Shown here: piece after piece, positions 1 to 11,572 of the stretch
Layout of the letters: every line of letters starts with the position of its first letter
Position numbering within the stretch: position 1 is the first letter of the stretch
Made by a program: the position numbers and the translations under genes
Assembly: GCF_020921035.1 (NCBI RefSeq)
Contig: NC_063152.1
Span: 9,438,001-9,502,000, forward strand
Source of the DNA: Rhodamnia argentea
Taxonomy: Eukaryota; Streptophyta; Magnoliopsida; Myrtales; Myrtaceae
DNA: 64,000 bases
Direction: 5' to 3'
The notes under the pieces: generated by a model
Told to the model about the DNA's origin: nothing
The model's input: the letters and a program-made list of their open reading frames with translations, nothing else
Database searches by the model: none

Positions 1-734
1 AAAAAAAAAATCGTGCCTTAATTAGGAGTGTGATGTCAAAACTTTAGTGGAATTTCATAAATGATATTATTTATCCGATAAATAAGATAAATAAGCATGA
101 AGCGGGCGTATCCTTTGCTTTGTTATCGGGCTAGAGTGAACTCATTACTATGACCAAAATATTCCTATCCCGGTACTTCCATAACATATTGACCTCTCAA
201 CGAATTTTCATTTCACAAGAAATTTCAAATTAGCATCCGAAACCTAGATTGATGTCTTTATAACCTGTATGCATGTATTGGAGACAATCGAAACCGCCCT
301 CAATTCTCGAGTTGTGTTCTTGACATCGTCCTCCAATTTCAATACGGCCTTGACGGATCCCCAAACCGGTCCTTGCCCTTTGGACGGTGATTCGGTCTTA
401 GATGCTTGGTCCGAAACCGAACTATCGTCGGGAGATACTTCTGACAACTTATCAGAAGCGACCATTCGTGGAAAGGTCTGCCCAGCACATACGGTCTTTG
501 AGAAGGATTCATCTTCGGATTAGGGTCGGGGATACCGAATCCGGAAGGAAAATTGATTTGAAGGGAGCATACCTTGTGGCATTAGTTTCGAGATTTTTTG
601 CGATGTGAAAATTAGTTTCAAAGATAAATGTGCCGCGGGATACTGATTAATAATTTTTTTTAATACTTTAATTGGTGGGTGCGGATAATAATGAATTTCG
701 CTCCAATGGCAAGCGTGGACGGCGTCGACGTTTT
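1..734. other. Far-upstream region of VAL3 copy 1
   Basis: AT-rich non-coding DNA homologous to 24470-25180 and 40350-41065. It begins inside the tandem unit, so the window opens part way through a repeat. The only coding-like content is a short exon-like ORF on the minus strand (265-477), listed separately. I see no other gene here. Confidence 0.7.
265..477 (-). other. Exon-like ORF, possible captured gene fragment (copy 1)
   Basis: On the minus strand a 213-nt open stretch (71 codons, phase 0 at both ends) is bounded by an AG on its 5' side (plus-strand CT at 478-479) and a GT on its 3' side (plus-strand AC at 63-64 of the 200s, i.e. 263-264). The translation is acidic and Ser/Asp-rich at first, then more helical, and ends in CIQ. 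I do not recognise the family. The AG...GT framing and phase suggest an internal exon of some gene carried here, not a complete gene. The plus-strand frame is also open (269-523), so coding status is uncertain. Copy 3 keeps it open; copy 2 has stops. Confidence 0.3.
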
Positions 735-1166
735 AGAGAGAGAGAGAGAGAGTTTGAAAAAAAAAAAGGAGAAAAAAAAAACCGAAACAAGAAAGGCATC
801 AGTAGAGAGAGAAACAAGAGAGAGAAAGGGGGGGCGAAGCCAAAACTGAGGCACGACTCGACGTGCTTTTAAAGCCTCTCGCGCACACACAACGCACCAC
901 CCACGCACGCACGAATTTCTACTTCTTCTCTCTCTCTCTCTCTTCGCAAAACCCTCTCTGTCTTCGATCTCCTTCTCTCTCTCTCTCTCTCTGCTTTCTC
1001 TCTCTTCTGTGATTGCAGATCAGGCTCGCACGCCACTCCATTGCACATCCCCGAGCTCCTCTCTCCACGGCGACTGCTTCCTCGCTTGAATTTGGGGATT
1101 ATGCATTGCTTCCGGCCGTAGACCGCATCTCCCGCTGCTGCTGCTGCTGCTGCTGCTGCCGCGGCG
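735..1166 (+). promoter_or_regulatory. 5' leader/promoter-proximal region of VAL3 copy 1
   Basis: A GA tract (735-752) is followed by long CT-rich tracts (about 918-1010) and a CTG trinucleotide run (about 1135-1160) just before the ATG. A TTTTAAAG motif near 866 could serve as a weak TATA element. GA/CT tracts of this type are common in plant 5' leaders and can bind BPC/GAGA factors; that role is inferred. Equivalent regions precede copies 2 and 3, with different tract lengths (copy 1 has one more CTG repeat). Confidence 0.55.
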
Positions 1167-4100
1167 ATGGCGGCTCCTGCCCCACCTCCGGCTTCGAGCT
1201 CGGCCTCGGCGAAGGCCTGCTTCAACCCGGAGTGCTCGGAGGCGAAGCCGGAGAGACCTAGGAAGGGCTGGCGGCTCCGCGCCGGGGACTCCGCCGAACT
1301 CTGCGATCGATGCGCGTAAGCCTGGCTTTCTATCTTTTTCTACTCTCTGTTGACCATTTCGGTGTTGTTGACTCTCGTCGTGTTGTTCGCGAGCGTTGGT
1401 CTGGTTGAAGCGTTTTTTTAGTTCTGTTTGGTCAGTGTTTTGTGGTAGTTGAGCTGGGGAGTGACGTTTCTCATGGTAGTTTTGGTTTAACGTTTGTTGA
1501 CTTGGTTTGGAGTTATTGCTACGGGCGCTTTTGTGTGCGCTGGTACGGTCACGTGATGAGTTTAATATTGCGAAAGGATTTGGAGATTCACCGCCTTTTC
1601 TGGTATGTAGAGTCTAATATGGAAGGAGTATTATTGAATTACAGAACTTAAGTGAGTTGCCATCCGCTGTTCCCTTTTGGTACATTCGTCTCTACTTTTG
1701 GAGGGGAGTAGTAGAATCAGAAACGACTTGAATTGCTCTTTGGATTTTGAAGGACTTCTTCACTTTTGGAGAGTGTAGTTTATTGGGAAGCAAAAGAGCT
1801 TCAGCCTGACCCACTCGGAGGGCATGCATGATCTTGTCGTACAATCTGTGGCATCTGCGCTCAAGACCACGCCTCGCTTCCCTAACAGATTCAGTTTTAG
1901 TCCAAGAGAAGATCAAAATTGCTCCTTTTGCTCTTTAAGTGAACTCTCTGCGCAGTCATTTGCACAGGTTAATATGAACCATTTCAGAGTGGTATCTAGC
2001 TAGTCCTGGTTGAGCAAGTAGAAGCATGTTTCAAGGCGGGAAAATGGTTGTGGCTAATGGGAAACGTTTGCCATGTTACTTTCTATGGCCTTGTTCAGTT
2101 CCTTTAGCATTTTGACTACTTCCATCTGAAAGTTTGCAGTGTGCAGAGAGTTTGCATTTTACATATCAGTCAAAGCAAATACTTGGTCCATGGCTCCTCA
2201 AACTATTCGAAAATTTCTGGCTAGAATTTTTTCTTTAATTGAACGTTGTAACTTTTATGAGAGGTTGCAAACATCAGTGATATCACTAGTTGCAGTTTTC
2301 CGTTCTCCGTTCACTGGTGGACCATTATCCCATTCAACGTTCCCTGTTGCCAGTCCATGCTTGCCACATTTTGGTGCTATAACCACTGTGGAAGGGAAGA
2401 AACTGCTTGAAGAGGCACATGTGGAATAATCACTTTTCAATAAGCGTGAAATGGGAAGATCGAAACTTCCCTGCAAATTGGAGTGGTTTCCCTAGAATGC
2501 TTTAAAGCCAAGGCAAGGGGAGTTGTGCTTGCAGTTTGGGCATTATCAAAGCGACTTTGCGGCTCAAAGTCTTTCACATGGTGTTTCCAACACCTCATTG
2601 TTTTTTTCGAGGATATTTGCAACACCTCATTGTTGTCCCAAAGAGCTTGGTGGGCTCAAAGCTCATTTCAAATTTTTTTCCAAACTTACCTTAAATCATT
2701 CCTTTCTCGATTGAAACAGTTCTCTGTGTCCTTAATTTCTTTCTGCTATTCAGTTTGTGTAATCGATAGCTTAATCATGCATAGTCTTGCTATGATAGTT
2801 TTTTTCTTTCCTTAACTTCTTTCTTCAATTCAGCTAGAGGACTATTAATAGATTTTTCCCTTTTAACTTCTTTCTTCAATTCAGCTAGAGGACTATAAAT
2901 AGTTTTTTCCCTTTAGATTTTTGATATTTTTCTTGATTTAATTCAAAGTTTTTCATGTGGTAAACTCAAACTTCATAAATTTTACCCGTACGATTGGATT
3001 GGTTACTATATAAAAGAATTTGACTAGTGGGTGTGACTTGGGAGTGAACAGGTTCTGCAATGATCTATGTTAGATTTAGTCACAATCCCACATCGACTTT
3101 TTAGTTCACTGGGGAGGATGAACACAAAAGCCAAACAGTAAACTTGTAACCTTGAGCCTGAACTAAGGTGTCTTGAAAGAACATTTCTAGTTGAAGTTCC
3201 TTTCTAATATTTGAGGACACTTTAGAGTTAAGGTTTTCTTTATTTCGGCAATTTTGATATCTCAAATAATGGATTTGTTGAAGATCTTACTCCAAGTTCC
3301 TCTCTGCTTCAGGACTGTTTATGAGGAAGGCCGATTTTGCGAGACTTTTCACCCAAATGCTTCTGGTTGGAGATGTTGTGAATCGTGTGGGAAGGTGAGG
3401 AGAAAATTGACCCTAATGATGTATGCTTCTTAGTTGATACAAGTTACGTCAAATCGTTGTTTCGTTCTGTTGTGTTAGATGTCACAGTGATTGCTAAATT
3501 TCTTTTGCAGAGGGTACATTGTGGATGTATTGTCTCAGCTCTTGCATTTGCCCTGTTGGATCCTGGAGGAATTGAGTGCATGTCATGTGCTCGGAAAAAC
3601 TTAGTCTTGGTAATTATGAATCTCACTTTTATTGGGCATCTTTGGCAAGTCTAACTTATTAACCCCCATGTTCTCATCTATCCACCCAAAAATGAAAATT
3701 ACTCAAGTTCTGATCATCTTGTGTGGTTGTTATGCTTATGCTCGGCATTGGAATATACTTTCTTTGTTAGTATTTTACTGAGAGCAGATGTTGAGATGGG
3801 TATTTTCTGTCACCAATGTCCTTTTGAGAGCTATCTGTGAGGGAGCTGAATGGGACATTGTTTATGCACACAGGCTCTGCTTGGTAAACTAAGCAAAGAG
3901 GAGGGAATGAAAGTGGGTGAGGAAAATATGAATGTTCGTACATTTTTGTGAGAGAGATGCGGAGGGAAAATTTTTAATATAGACCAATTTTCATTCCCCA
4001 CCCCAAAATTTCCCCACCTCTTGAGTTGCCGAACGAAGTATAATATTTGAAACTACACACACTTAAGTTCCTCTAATTGGTGGGATATGCCTGGTCTTGG

Positions 4101-7100
4101 AGGTTGGATCACATACAATGTTGGTACATAGAACCAGCAGTTTCTTTAAAGATCACGGGGCACGCAAAGTGAAACTGAATATAGTAGCAAAAGAAAAGAA
4201 GAGCTACTGATGCAGTTTTGTCTCAGATATGCCATATTACTTTTTACTGGTATTTGACTTTTCAGCTTGGAGAACTGATGGACGACTTAGCAAGATAAAC
4301 CATGAGCGTCAGTTACAGTTTGATAAATTTGTTGCTTATATTTTGGATGTCTATTTGTAGCTTAACATGTGAAGCTTTTCCAAACCATCGCGCCTTGTCG
4401 TACAGCGATTATCTTTCCATCATAAGATGTCATTTATAAACATGTTTCTTGCTATAGGACTAAAGATGAAGCCAAAATTCTGGTGCTCTATGAGTTCACG
4501 TGCCAACAGCTAATTTGGGACATATTAAATAAGTTTGTGCTCTTCGCAATAATTTTTTAGCTTTATGTACCAATTAATAAGGTCCCTTGTTCTTTGGTGA
4601 TGAGAATAAAATACTAAGCTGTTATTCCTTCTTGGACTTCACTGCCTCTCTCCCCTCCCCTTCTTTTCACAGTCCTCTGGTAAAGCTAGGGGTATCATTT
4701 CCATATATCGTCTAACTTTAGTGGAACTTTGTTTCTGGCATTAGATTGGTATATGGTCATTTTTATGTACCACTTGAACAGCATATGTGCATGATGTTTT
4801 TCTCCCTATTCACCATCCTTCACTCGTGTGACATGACTTATAGATGAAGATGCCTCTCTTTTAAGTGAAGTACCAATTCCTTTTTCCCTTTCAGACTCCA
4901 AATCTGGCATGGTCACCTCTGCTTTTCCATGCACCTTTTCCTGATAGACTTAAGGAACTTTCTGTGAAAAATTGGAATCAATTAGCTGGATCAGGTCCTG
5001 TACCTTGGAGGCAGGCACCTACTCTTTTCAATACGTCCATTTCCCGTCCTGAGCTGCAGCCTAGGCCACCACACGATGCTTCTACAAGCATTGATCGATT
5101 TGGAGTTGGTGAAAGGTATTCTATTTCTTCCATGGACAGTAGGAGAATAGAAGACTTCTCCAACAGATTTATGAATGGAAATATGAAGCTTGGTGCAGTC
5201 GAGAAACTTGAAAATGGCATTGCAGGTATTGCTTTTCATACTGATGATCATGCGAGGACAATCTAGGGGGTTCTTGAGATAAACTCCCGCATTCAACATT
5301 TTCTTACAGGACCTAACAGCAACGAGCACCTAAATCCATGCAAGATCAATCCTCAACAGTTGACCACTGTGAAGGAGGACCCATCTACTCCAACATATGG
5401 ATTGGCTGTGCCGCTTGCTTCAGGCAATGAATCAAATGGTCACATAGGACTTCCTGGGCCACATTTTCGGCCAGCTCCACCCCCGACGCTGGCAAAGCAT
5501 ATCTATGGAAGTATGCTCAATGATACTAACTCATCTGTTGAAAGTCATACGCGTAATGGAAGGCCTCGAGGGGATGCCAGGGGAAGGAATCAATTACTTC
5601 CTCGTTACTGGCCCAGGATAACAGATCAAGAGCTACAACAAATCTCTGGAGAGTATCCTTTTGTTCTATGTGCTTTTATTGATTTATAGCAGCCCGTAGG
5701 AAGATGAAATGTATACCTTTCTCTATATTATTGTTTTTGGTGTTTTCCCTGAGAAAGTAACTATAACATGTCAATAGAACAAAGGTTACAATTTCAATAG
5801 ACCGGATGAAAATGATTTTCAGTGACTGTTCATCATTTAATACCCAACTCTTTAGCTCATTACGTTTTTTTTACTTTTATTACTTGTTCAGTACAATATC
5901 AGCATGGTGGAAGGTTCAATTTCACCTCTACTAATAATTAGCATTCACGGTCCTATTTCTTAACTTTTATAAGCTCGAACTCTGTAATCACTCCTCTGTT
6001 CGAGAAAATGTTGAGTGCTAGTGACGCAGGTAAAATTGGACGTTTGGTGCTGCCAAAACAATGTGCTGAGGTAAAGACCTTCTTGGCTAAATTCTTACAC
6101 TGCTTTTGTTGTTCTCATTTCCCCTGGGAGAAACATCTTGGAATTGAAGTTTATTGTGGGTCTTTTGACTGTTTTTTCTGTGCAACTTTCAGTCTCAGAT
6201 ATTTCCCTATTTTCTTTGGACTTACCTTAAAACAAATGACACATAAAAACTTCAGCTCGCTGGAAATATGTTAATTTTGTGTTTACTTTCTCGAATTTTA
6301 GTTTATGTCCAGTACTCCCGGGTCTTGGATTGTTTTTTTGAATGATTAATGAGATTTCATTAAGAAGGTACCAAGGGGGTACCGCCCCTATACAAGGTGG
6401 CTTCTATATACACAAAGTTATCCACAAAAGACTGTTTCTAACATTTCCGACCAACTAGAAGTATGAAATTGGACTTCCTGCCATACAAGAAGTGAAGAGA
6501 TAAGGAATTTTTTACATCGCGATCGTATGAAGGCATTATTTGAGCAGTTCCTCCATTGCTTTAGACTAGTGGTTGAGCTTGCATATTGAACCAATTTAGA
6601 GCTGATTGGGGTGGCTTTGGTCTTTAACATTTTGTTTTAGCTTTTAATTGGGCACCGCAAAGCATGAAAACATTATCATCTAAAGTCATTTGGTATTTTT
6701 CCTTAAATGAGTTTTGAAAGTAGAATTAGTGTTCACCATCTGACAAGAGAGTAGAATTATGATGGGAAAGATGTAACAAGTCCTTTTTCTTGCACTTCCC
6801 TTGCGGGCTCTTCAACTTACTCCAGGTGGGGTCTACTTTGTTTAACAGGTGATTAGAGGAATTATATGTGGAGCAGTTAGGTATAAATATATGTTGACCC
6901 TTCAGAATTTGGTTGATAAAGCAAAAGTTATTTTGCTTGTCTCAGATTGAAATATGAATAAGGGCTTTTTGAGAACTTTGGAACATCTCTTGCATTTCCA
7001 AAACTTGGAATATCTCGTGTATGATTTGAATCTTGAAGGATATCTTCATCAAGGTTCTTGGGTGTTGGCATTGATATCAACATTCTTTTTTGAACTTTCG

Positions 7101-8419
7101 TCCATTTCCTGAAGTTGTAAAATGGGTCATTCCTCTTTTGGACCCTCTTCTGAAATTTTTGTCTTTACTTATTTAAAAAAAAAGTTCACGAGTGAAATTT
7201 TGGGACTGTACAGGCCAATTTTCCGCCTATTTCTCAGCCAGAAGGATTGCCTCTCAAAGTTCAGGATGCCAAAGGCTCAGAGTGGATATTTCAATTTCGA
7301 TTCTGGCCCAATAATAACAGTAGAATGTATGTTCTGGAAGGAGTCACGCCATGCATACAGTCCATGCAGTTGCAAGCAGGAGACATTGGTAAGATACTTA
7401 CAGTTGCGGAATAGGATGCCTGAAACTCGGTATTTTATTCTATAGGAACTTTACAGGATTGGATAGTGCAGTACTACACTTATTAAAGCTTGTTGGGCAT
7501 AATGAGTAGGAGCATTGTTGTTCTTGACAAGACCTTTTGTCCTGAGTTACTGCTGCTGACAAATGTCATTGCCTTATTTCTGTGAGTTTTATATCCTTCT
7601 GGCTATAGGACTGAGATTTGATTTTGTTCCCTCTCAGTAACTTTTAGTCGGTTAGAACCAGAGGGAAAATTGGTCATGGGATTCAGAAAGGCTTCAACTG
7701 CTCCCCCATCTGATCAGGTCTGGACTTGCGCAATAATTGACTTTTCCTGGCTTTATTTATGTACATGCTAGACCTCAGAGATATCATACTGGTTTTCCTG
7801 CAATATAAACCTAACACTTTGTTTATATTGCTTAGTTATGCTGTTGGTTATCTGAATCCTATGCCAATGTTGGTTGTTTGAATTTTCTAGAAGAAATAAA
7901 GCTTTATATAGCATGTCTGTTTCAATGTGCTTCAGATTAAATTGAAACATAAATGATTTATTTTCATCTTGCTGCAGGAGAATGAAACGGCTAAGAGTAG
8001 CAATGGAGTTACTGTGCAAGACGTGAGTACGATTCAATGGTTGACATTTTAAATTTGGGATCTTTTGTTCCAAAAGCAGTCCAGTCCATGATTCTAAGCC
8101 TTTTCCCTCCAATCTTTTGCTCTTTGTTCATTGACAAGACTCAAATTCTGTATAATTGCTGTGACTGTCTCATACTGTGAAACGGCAGAATATGTAAGCA
8201 AGCATATTTGTTCTTCCAATGCTGCAGGTCAAAGCATTCGTCTTGGAACCCGGTCCGCGCATTGACGACCCAACTAAGGAAGGCATCATAGATACGGATG
8301 GCGAAGTTTTGGCTAAAGGAAATGGAACATTTAAGTCCGGGCACAAGACAATGATGGCATATGATAGGCTTGTAATTACTGTGGACCAAGGTTTAGCTAC
8401 TGTCTTTTCCCGCATCTGA
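1167..8419 (+). CDS. Chimeric VAL3 (PHD-like + B3) fused to sphingosine-kinase C-terminal exon, copy 1
   Basis: Predicted coding exons: 1167-1315, 3313-3394, 3511-3609, 4895-5225, 5310-5652, 5974-6070, 7214-7388, 7638-7717, 7978-8022 and 8228-8419. All have GT/AG borders and consistent phases, giving 530 aa. Exons 1-3 encode the Cys/His-rich PHD-like module of VAL proteins (CFNPEC ... RVHCGCI). Exons 6-8 encode a full B3 DNA-binding domain ([20 protein letters not shown] ... [17 protein letters not shown] ... GFRKA). After exon 9 the sequence leaves VAL3: the last 63 residues are the C-terminus of a plant sphingosine kinase ([19 protein letters not shown]). CW, Cys-rich and EAR elements are absent. 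In VAL proteins B3 binds RY elements to repress seed genes; the chimera should keep DNA binding but lack the chromatin-reading and repression parts (inferred). The conserved AYFP of B3 is ANFP here. Expression is unknown, and it may be a pseudogene. Confidence 0.75.
2814..2915 (+). repeat. 51-bp tandem duplication in VAL3 intron 1
   Basis: Two adjacent 51-bp copies (2814-2864 and 2865-2915) begin AACTTCTTTCTTCAATTCAG and differ at few positions. The same doublet is present in intron 1 of copies 2 (about 27269-27370) and 3 (about 43172-43273), so it predates the array. Confidence 0.8.
8228..8419 (+). other. SPHK: Sphingosine-kinase last exon captured into VAL3 copy 1
   Basis: A 192-nt exon preceded by a good acceptor (TGCTGCAG) and ending in TGA encodes 63 residues. 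Its motif [11 protein letters not shown] matches the D-x-DGE motif near the C-terminus of sphingosine kinases, and TVDQGLAT fits plant SPHK tails. No upstream SPHK exon lies within the unit, so no kinase catalytic domain is present. It starts in phase 0, matching VAL3 exon 9. The family call rests on recalled sequence plus conserved synteny; a homology search would settle it. Confidence 0.72.
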
Positions 8420-10084
8420 AAACTTCTCGTCCCACATTATGATTGTTTCAATATGTCATTATTCGTTAAGTTATCATGAAAAAGAATTCCCGTTTATTAA
8501 TGGTCTTACCAGATGGGATGTATTGACTAATTCACGTGACCGCGTGGGGGAATTATGCAAAAGAAACACGACAGGATAATATTCATACTAGTCCTGTGTT
8601 GAACAGGCTTGAGAGGCATATCAACTGTCCTCAATGGAAGCATTCCCAGATTATCGGTTGCTTTTGGTTTGATTTTCCTCTACAGCAGATTTTGGTTTTC
8701 ACAAGTTTAGTTCACTGCGATCCCATTTGCTGAGCAAGAGCGTCTTTCTCCTTCCTGAAGGACCGAAAACTGTAATCATGAGTGCATTGAATGGAGAATT
8801 TACAGGTTCAGCTAGTTTGAAGGTTTCTGCTTCTATTGCTTGATCAGGCTAGCTTTTATAGTTTGGAGCAGAATTAGATATTGGGAGATCTCGAATCACT
8901 CTCGGCATGTCCCACGATCGTTCCTCTGCATCGATTGAGTGTCGGTTAAATTTCAATCGCGTTCGGTGGTGCATTGATTGATCAGGCTAGCTTTTTTTTA
9001 ACTTACTTGTTGTACTTCCATTGCAAAAACAAGAATGACTGTTGATTTATACTTTCTAAAGTTGAAACCGAGCTTGAGCTCTCGAAACTAAACTTAAGCT
9101 TGGACTCTAATGAACTTCCCTATCGCTCTGAAGGCTTTTGACAAATCAAGTTACAACGAGTTCAGATCGAGTATCAAACTCGAAGCATTCGCATCGAGTC
9201 AATTCGACTTTGGCTTAAATGAATTACATCCCATTAAAGGATTTAGATATCAATATCACGCATTCAACTCTGTTTAATTACATCAATTGACAATCATCTT
9301 ACTAATTCTACATGATATGTCGGATGTCTGTTTTCAATTCTCTCTAGATCCCTCGATTTGTCACTCCACTTTTTTTTAATATATATATAGTTTTCAACCT
9401 CTAATTTTAGGATAAATGTCGATTAACAAGTGAGGGAAAACATCGGGGTATTTGTAATATTAGGCAGTTGTTTCGTCTAGGAACGGTTTTTTCATTACTT
9501 CCACTCATCTTTACATGAGAAATTTATTGCATGGATCTCGTGTGCATGGGCACAATTAATTTTAATTGTTAAATCATGTGAATTTCACGTGGGATCTGTC
9601 TTTTTTTTTTCATTTGACCGATGAACTCTAATCTCATGTGCTTCAAGGGCATGCAAGTATTGCTTTTGCATCGGAGCGAGGAGATGAACTTCTTCGGTGA
9701 TTGTCTTCGTATCATGCCGTCTATTGCTTTCACCTACCTTTATTGTTCATGCGTCCCGCCCCCGGCAAGTGAAGATAAGCGGGCCCCGTCCCTCTGCGAT
9801 GCGGATTCTCCGTCACGCGATGTGCTTCGATAAACATCTCGATCTATCTCAACCGTCGATACGAATTCGTTTTCGAAAATGAACGCCGGAGCGTTGATCG
9901 AGATATTAATCAAGGCGGCGCGCTGGGGAAATGACCCAAATCCATCCTTCCGCACCTTCAAACATCTCCCCATCCGATCTTGCTTTGACTTTTTGTTCAC
10001 ACAACATTGAGTCGTTCTTTTTTGTCGCATCTCGACTTTTCCGAAATGTTTCCCGTTGACTACAAGAAAGATTTTTCCGATTTA
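8420..10084. other. Intergenic DNA after chimeric copy 1 (SPHK 3' flank)
   Basis: This should include the SPHK-derived 3' UTR and polyadenylation region. It is homologous to 32874-34538. Up to about 9050 the two copies are nearly identical; from about 9100 onward they differ at roughly one base in twenty by eye. Short ORFs around 9600-9990 are not supported as genes. Confidence 0.6.
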
Positions 10085-10089
10085 CTTTT
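10085..10089. repeat. Target-site duplication (left) CTTTT
   Basis: CTTTT abuts the left LTR and is repeated at 17888-17892. The empty homologous site between copies 2 and 3 (about 34536-34550, TTTACTTTTAAATTG) carries a single CTTTT. Confidence 0.92.
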
Positions 10090-10468
10090 TGTTGGATACT
10101 AAATCCGATCTAACACATACTCAAAACAGCGAAAACATGCACAATAGATCACCGGATTCACCGATCGATGAAGATACATCACGAGAACGTACCTTATTGA
10201 TCACCGGTTAAATGCCCTTTGCGATTTCGGAGGATTTCTCTGTCAAACGATAATCGACAATGGGAAGGAGCGTTCTACGTTCTCTATTTTCTTGAAAGTG
10301 ACAGAATGAACTTGTGAGAATGATGGAGAGCACGTCGGTTATTTGACGTTTATTCAACCAACGTGACTTTTCACGTTTGAGCGGATAATTGCTCAATGGA
10401 GTGTGGTTGCCCGTATGGGCGCACACCGTATCTCTTGTGGACCCCACTTTAATATATTTAATCTAATA
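10090..10468 (-). repeat. 3' LTR of copia element
   Basis: 379 bp, aligned end to end with 17509-17887. By eye I count about 19 mismatches (5%), about 16 of them transitions. This is the 3' LTR because the coding strand is minus. Confidence 0.93.
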
Positions 10469-10478
10469 TCTCCCACTC
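10469..10478 (-). promoter_or_regulatory. Polypurine tract of copia element
   Basis: On the coding strand GAGTGGGAGA lies directly before the 3' LTR, the position and composition expected of the plus-strand primer tract. Confidence 0.75.
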
Positions 10479-11572
10479 GCCCATGTAGGACAAACAACTC
10501 CTATTTGTCCACGGAGGACTAACAACTAAACCTTTTATCTTCGCAAAGTTCATATTGGCAAATAACCCGTGCGACTAGCATACACTGAGAGCTTGTTGTC
10601 ATATATCCGTTGGGAGTATATGACAGCTCTAAAATTGGACATAAAAAAGAAATGAATTGTATGTTGTACCCTAGATCGATCAGTCACATGTAAATTTCTC
10701 ACTAGATCTCATTTTAAAATTGACTTATTATATTCACAATTATGATTACACCAAATAATCATAATTGACCGGTCTGTGAATATAATTCATAATGTGACTT
10801 AAAACTCCAAATCAATCTTCCTCATTCATTAGATCTCTCAATCTCGGTTCAGCTCACTTTTCTAGAAATGTCCATTTAGATCGAATTAATTTCATGACCA
10901 TAGGCAACATCCTAAGATAGCAAACACTAAATAGAGATCTTGAGAATAATGAAGAGTCATGAGGGTACAAAAATGAGGAATTCTATCCTCGAGAGTCTCA
11001 CACGGCACGGAGAAGTTGAGATCAAAACTCTTGCCTGCTTTCATTGGTCAATAGTGCATACGTAATATGAAATACGTATTACGGTATGTTCTCCTTCCCT
11101 ATGGAGCGTATGTCTTTCTATTTTAATACCGTACAAATGTTCATCTTGACACACTCAGTATCTAACTTGAGTTCACGTAACAACTCTAGCCACGAGTTTT
11201 TCATCAGAACTCTCATCTGGCATTTAAGACGGATAAAGCGAAATATGTAGGTTATTTCACTTCCGAACATTGTAAGTAATAAGTCTTCATCTTAACATCA
11301 TGTTAAGGCGGTATTACTATTTTAAGCTTGAGCTCTCAATTATCACCTAGATAATAAGCTTAAAATTGCTTCATCTCTATTCACTACATAATAAATAGAG
11401 GTGGTTACCCGTGTGAGTGGGCTAACCTCTCATCCGTCCGACATACCTTTTTAACATATAGTGCACCAAGCATTAATATGCATGGATATCAAATAAACTT
11501 ATAGACTTTAATATTGATAAACAACATCATCAATTATTGACGTTCGGGGAAAAATTGCAAATATTCAATACA
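10479..11572 (-). other. 3' untranslated region of copia element
   Basis: About 1.1 kb between the RNase H stop and the polypurine tract. No ORF or recognisable domain is seen; AT-rich. Confidence 0.6.

Noticed and set aside
869..1225. Minus-strand ORFs over the VAL3 leader with Ala and Glu/Arg runs
   Set aside because: They are shadows of the CTG and GA/CT repeats.
1692..1916. Antisense 74-codon ORF in VAL3 intron 1, seen in all three copies
   Set aside because: It is repeated only because the intron is duplicated; no domain or splice context supports it.
6418..6630. Antisense ORF in VAL3 intron 6
   Set aside because: It faintly recalled transposon-derived sequence, but I could not name a domain, and copy 3 carries changes that shift it.
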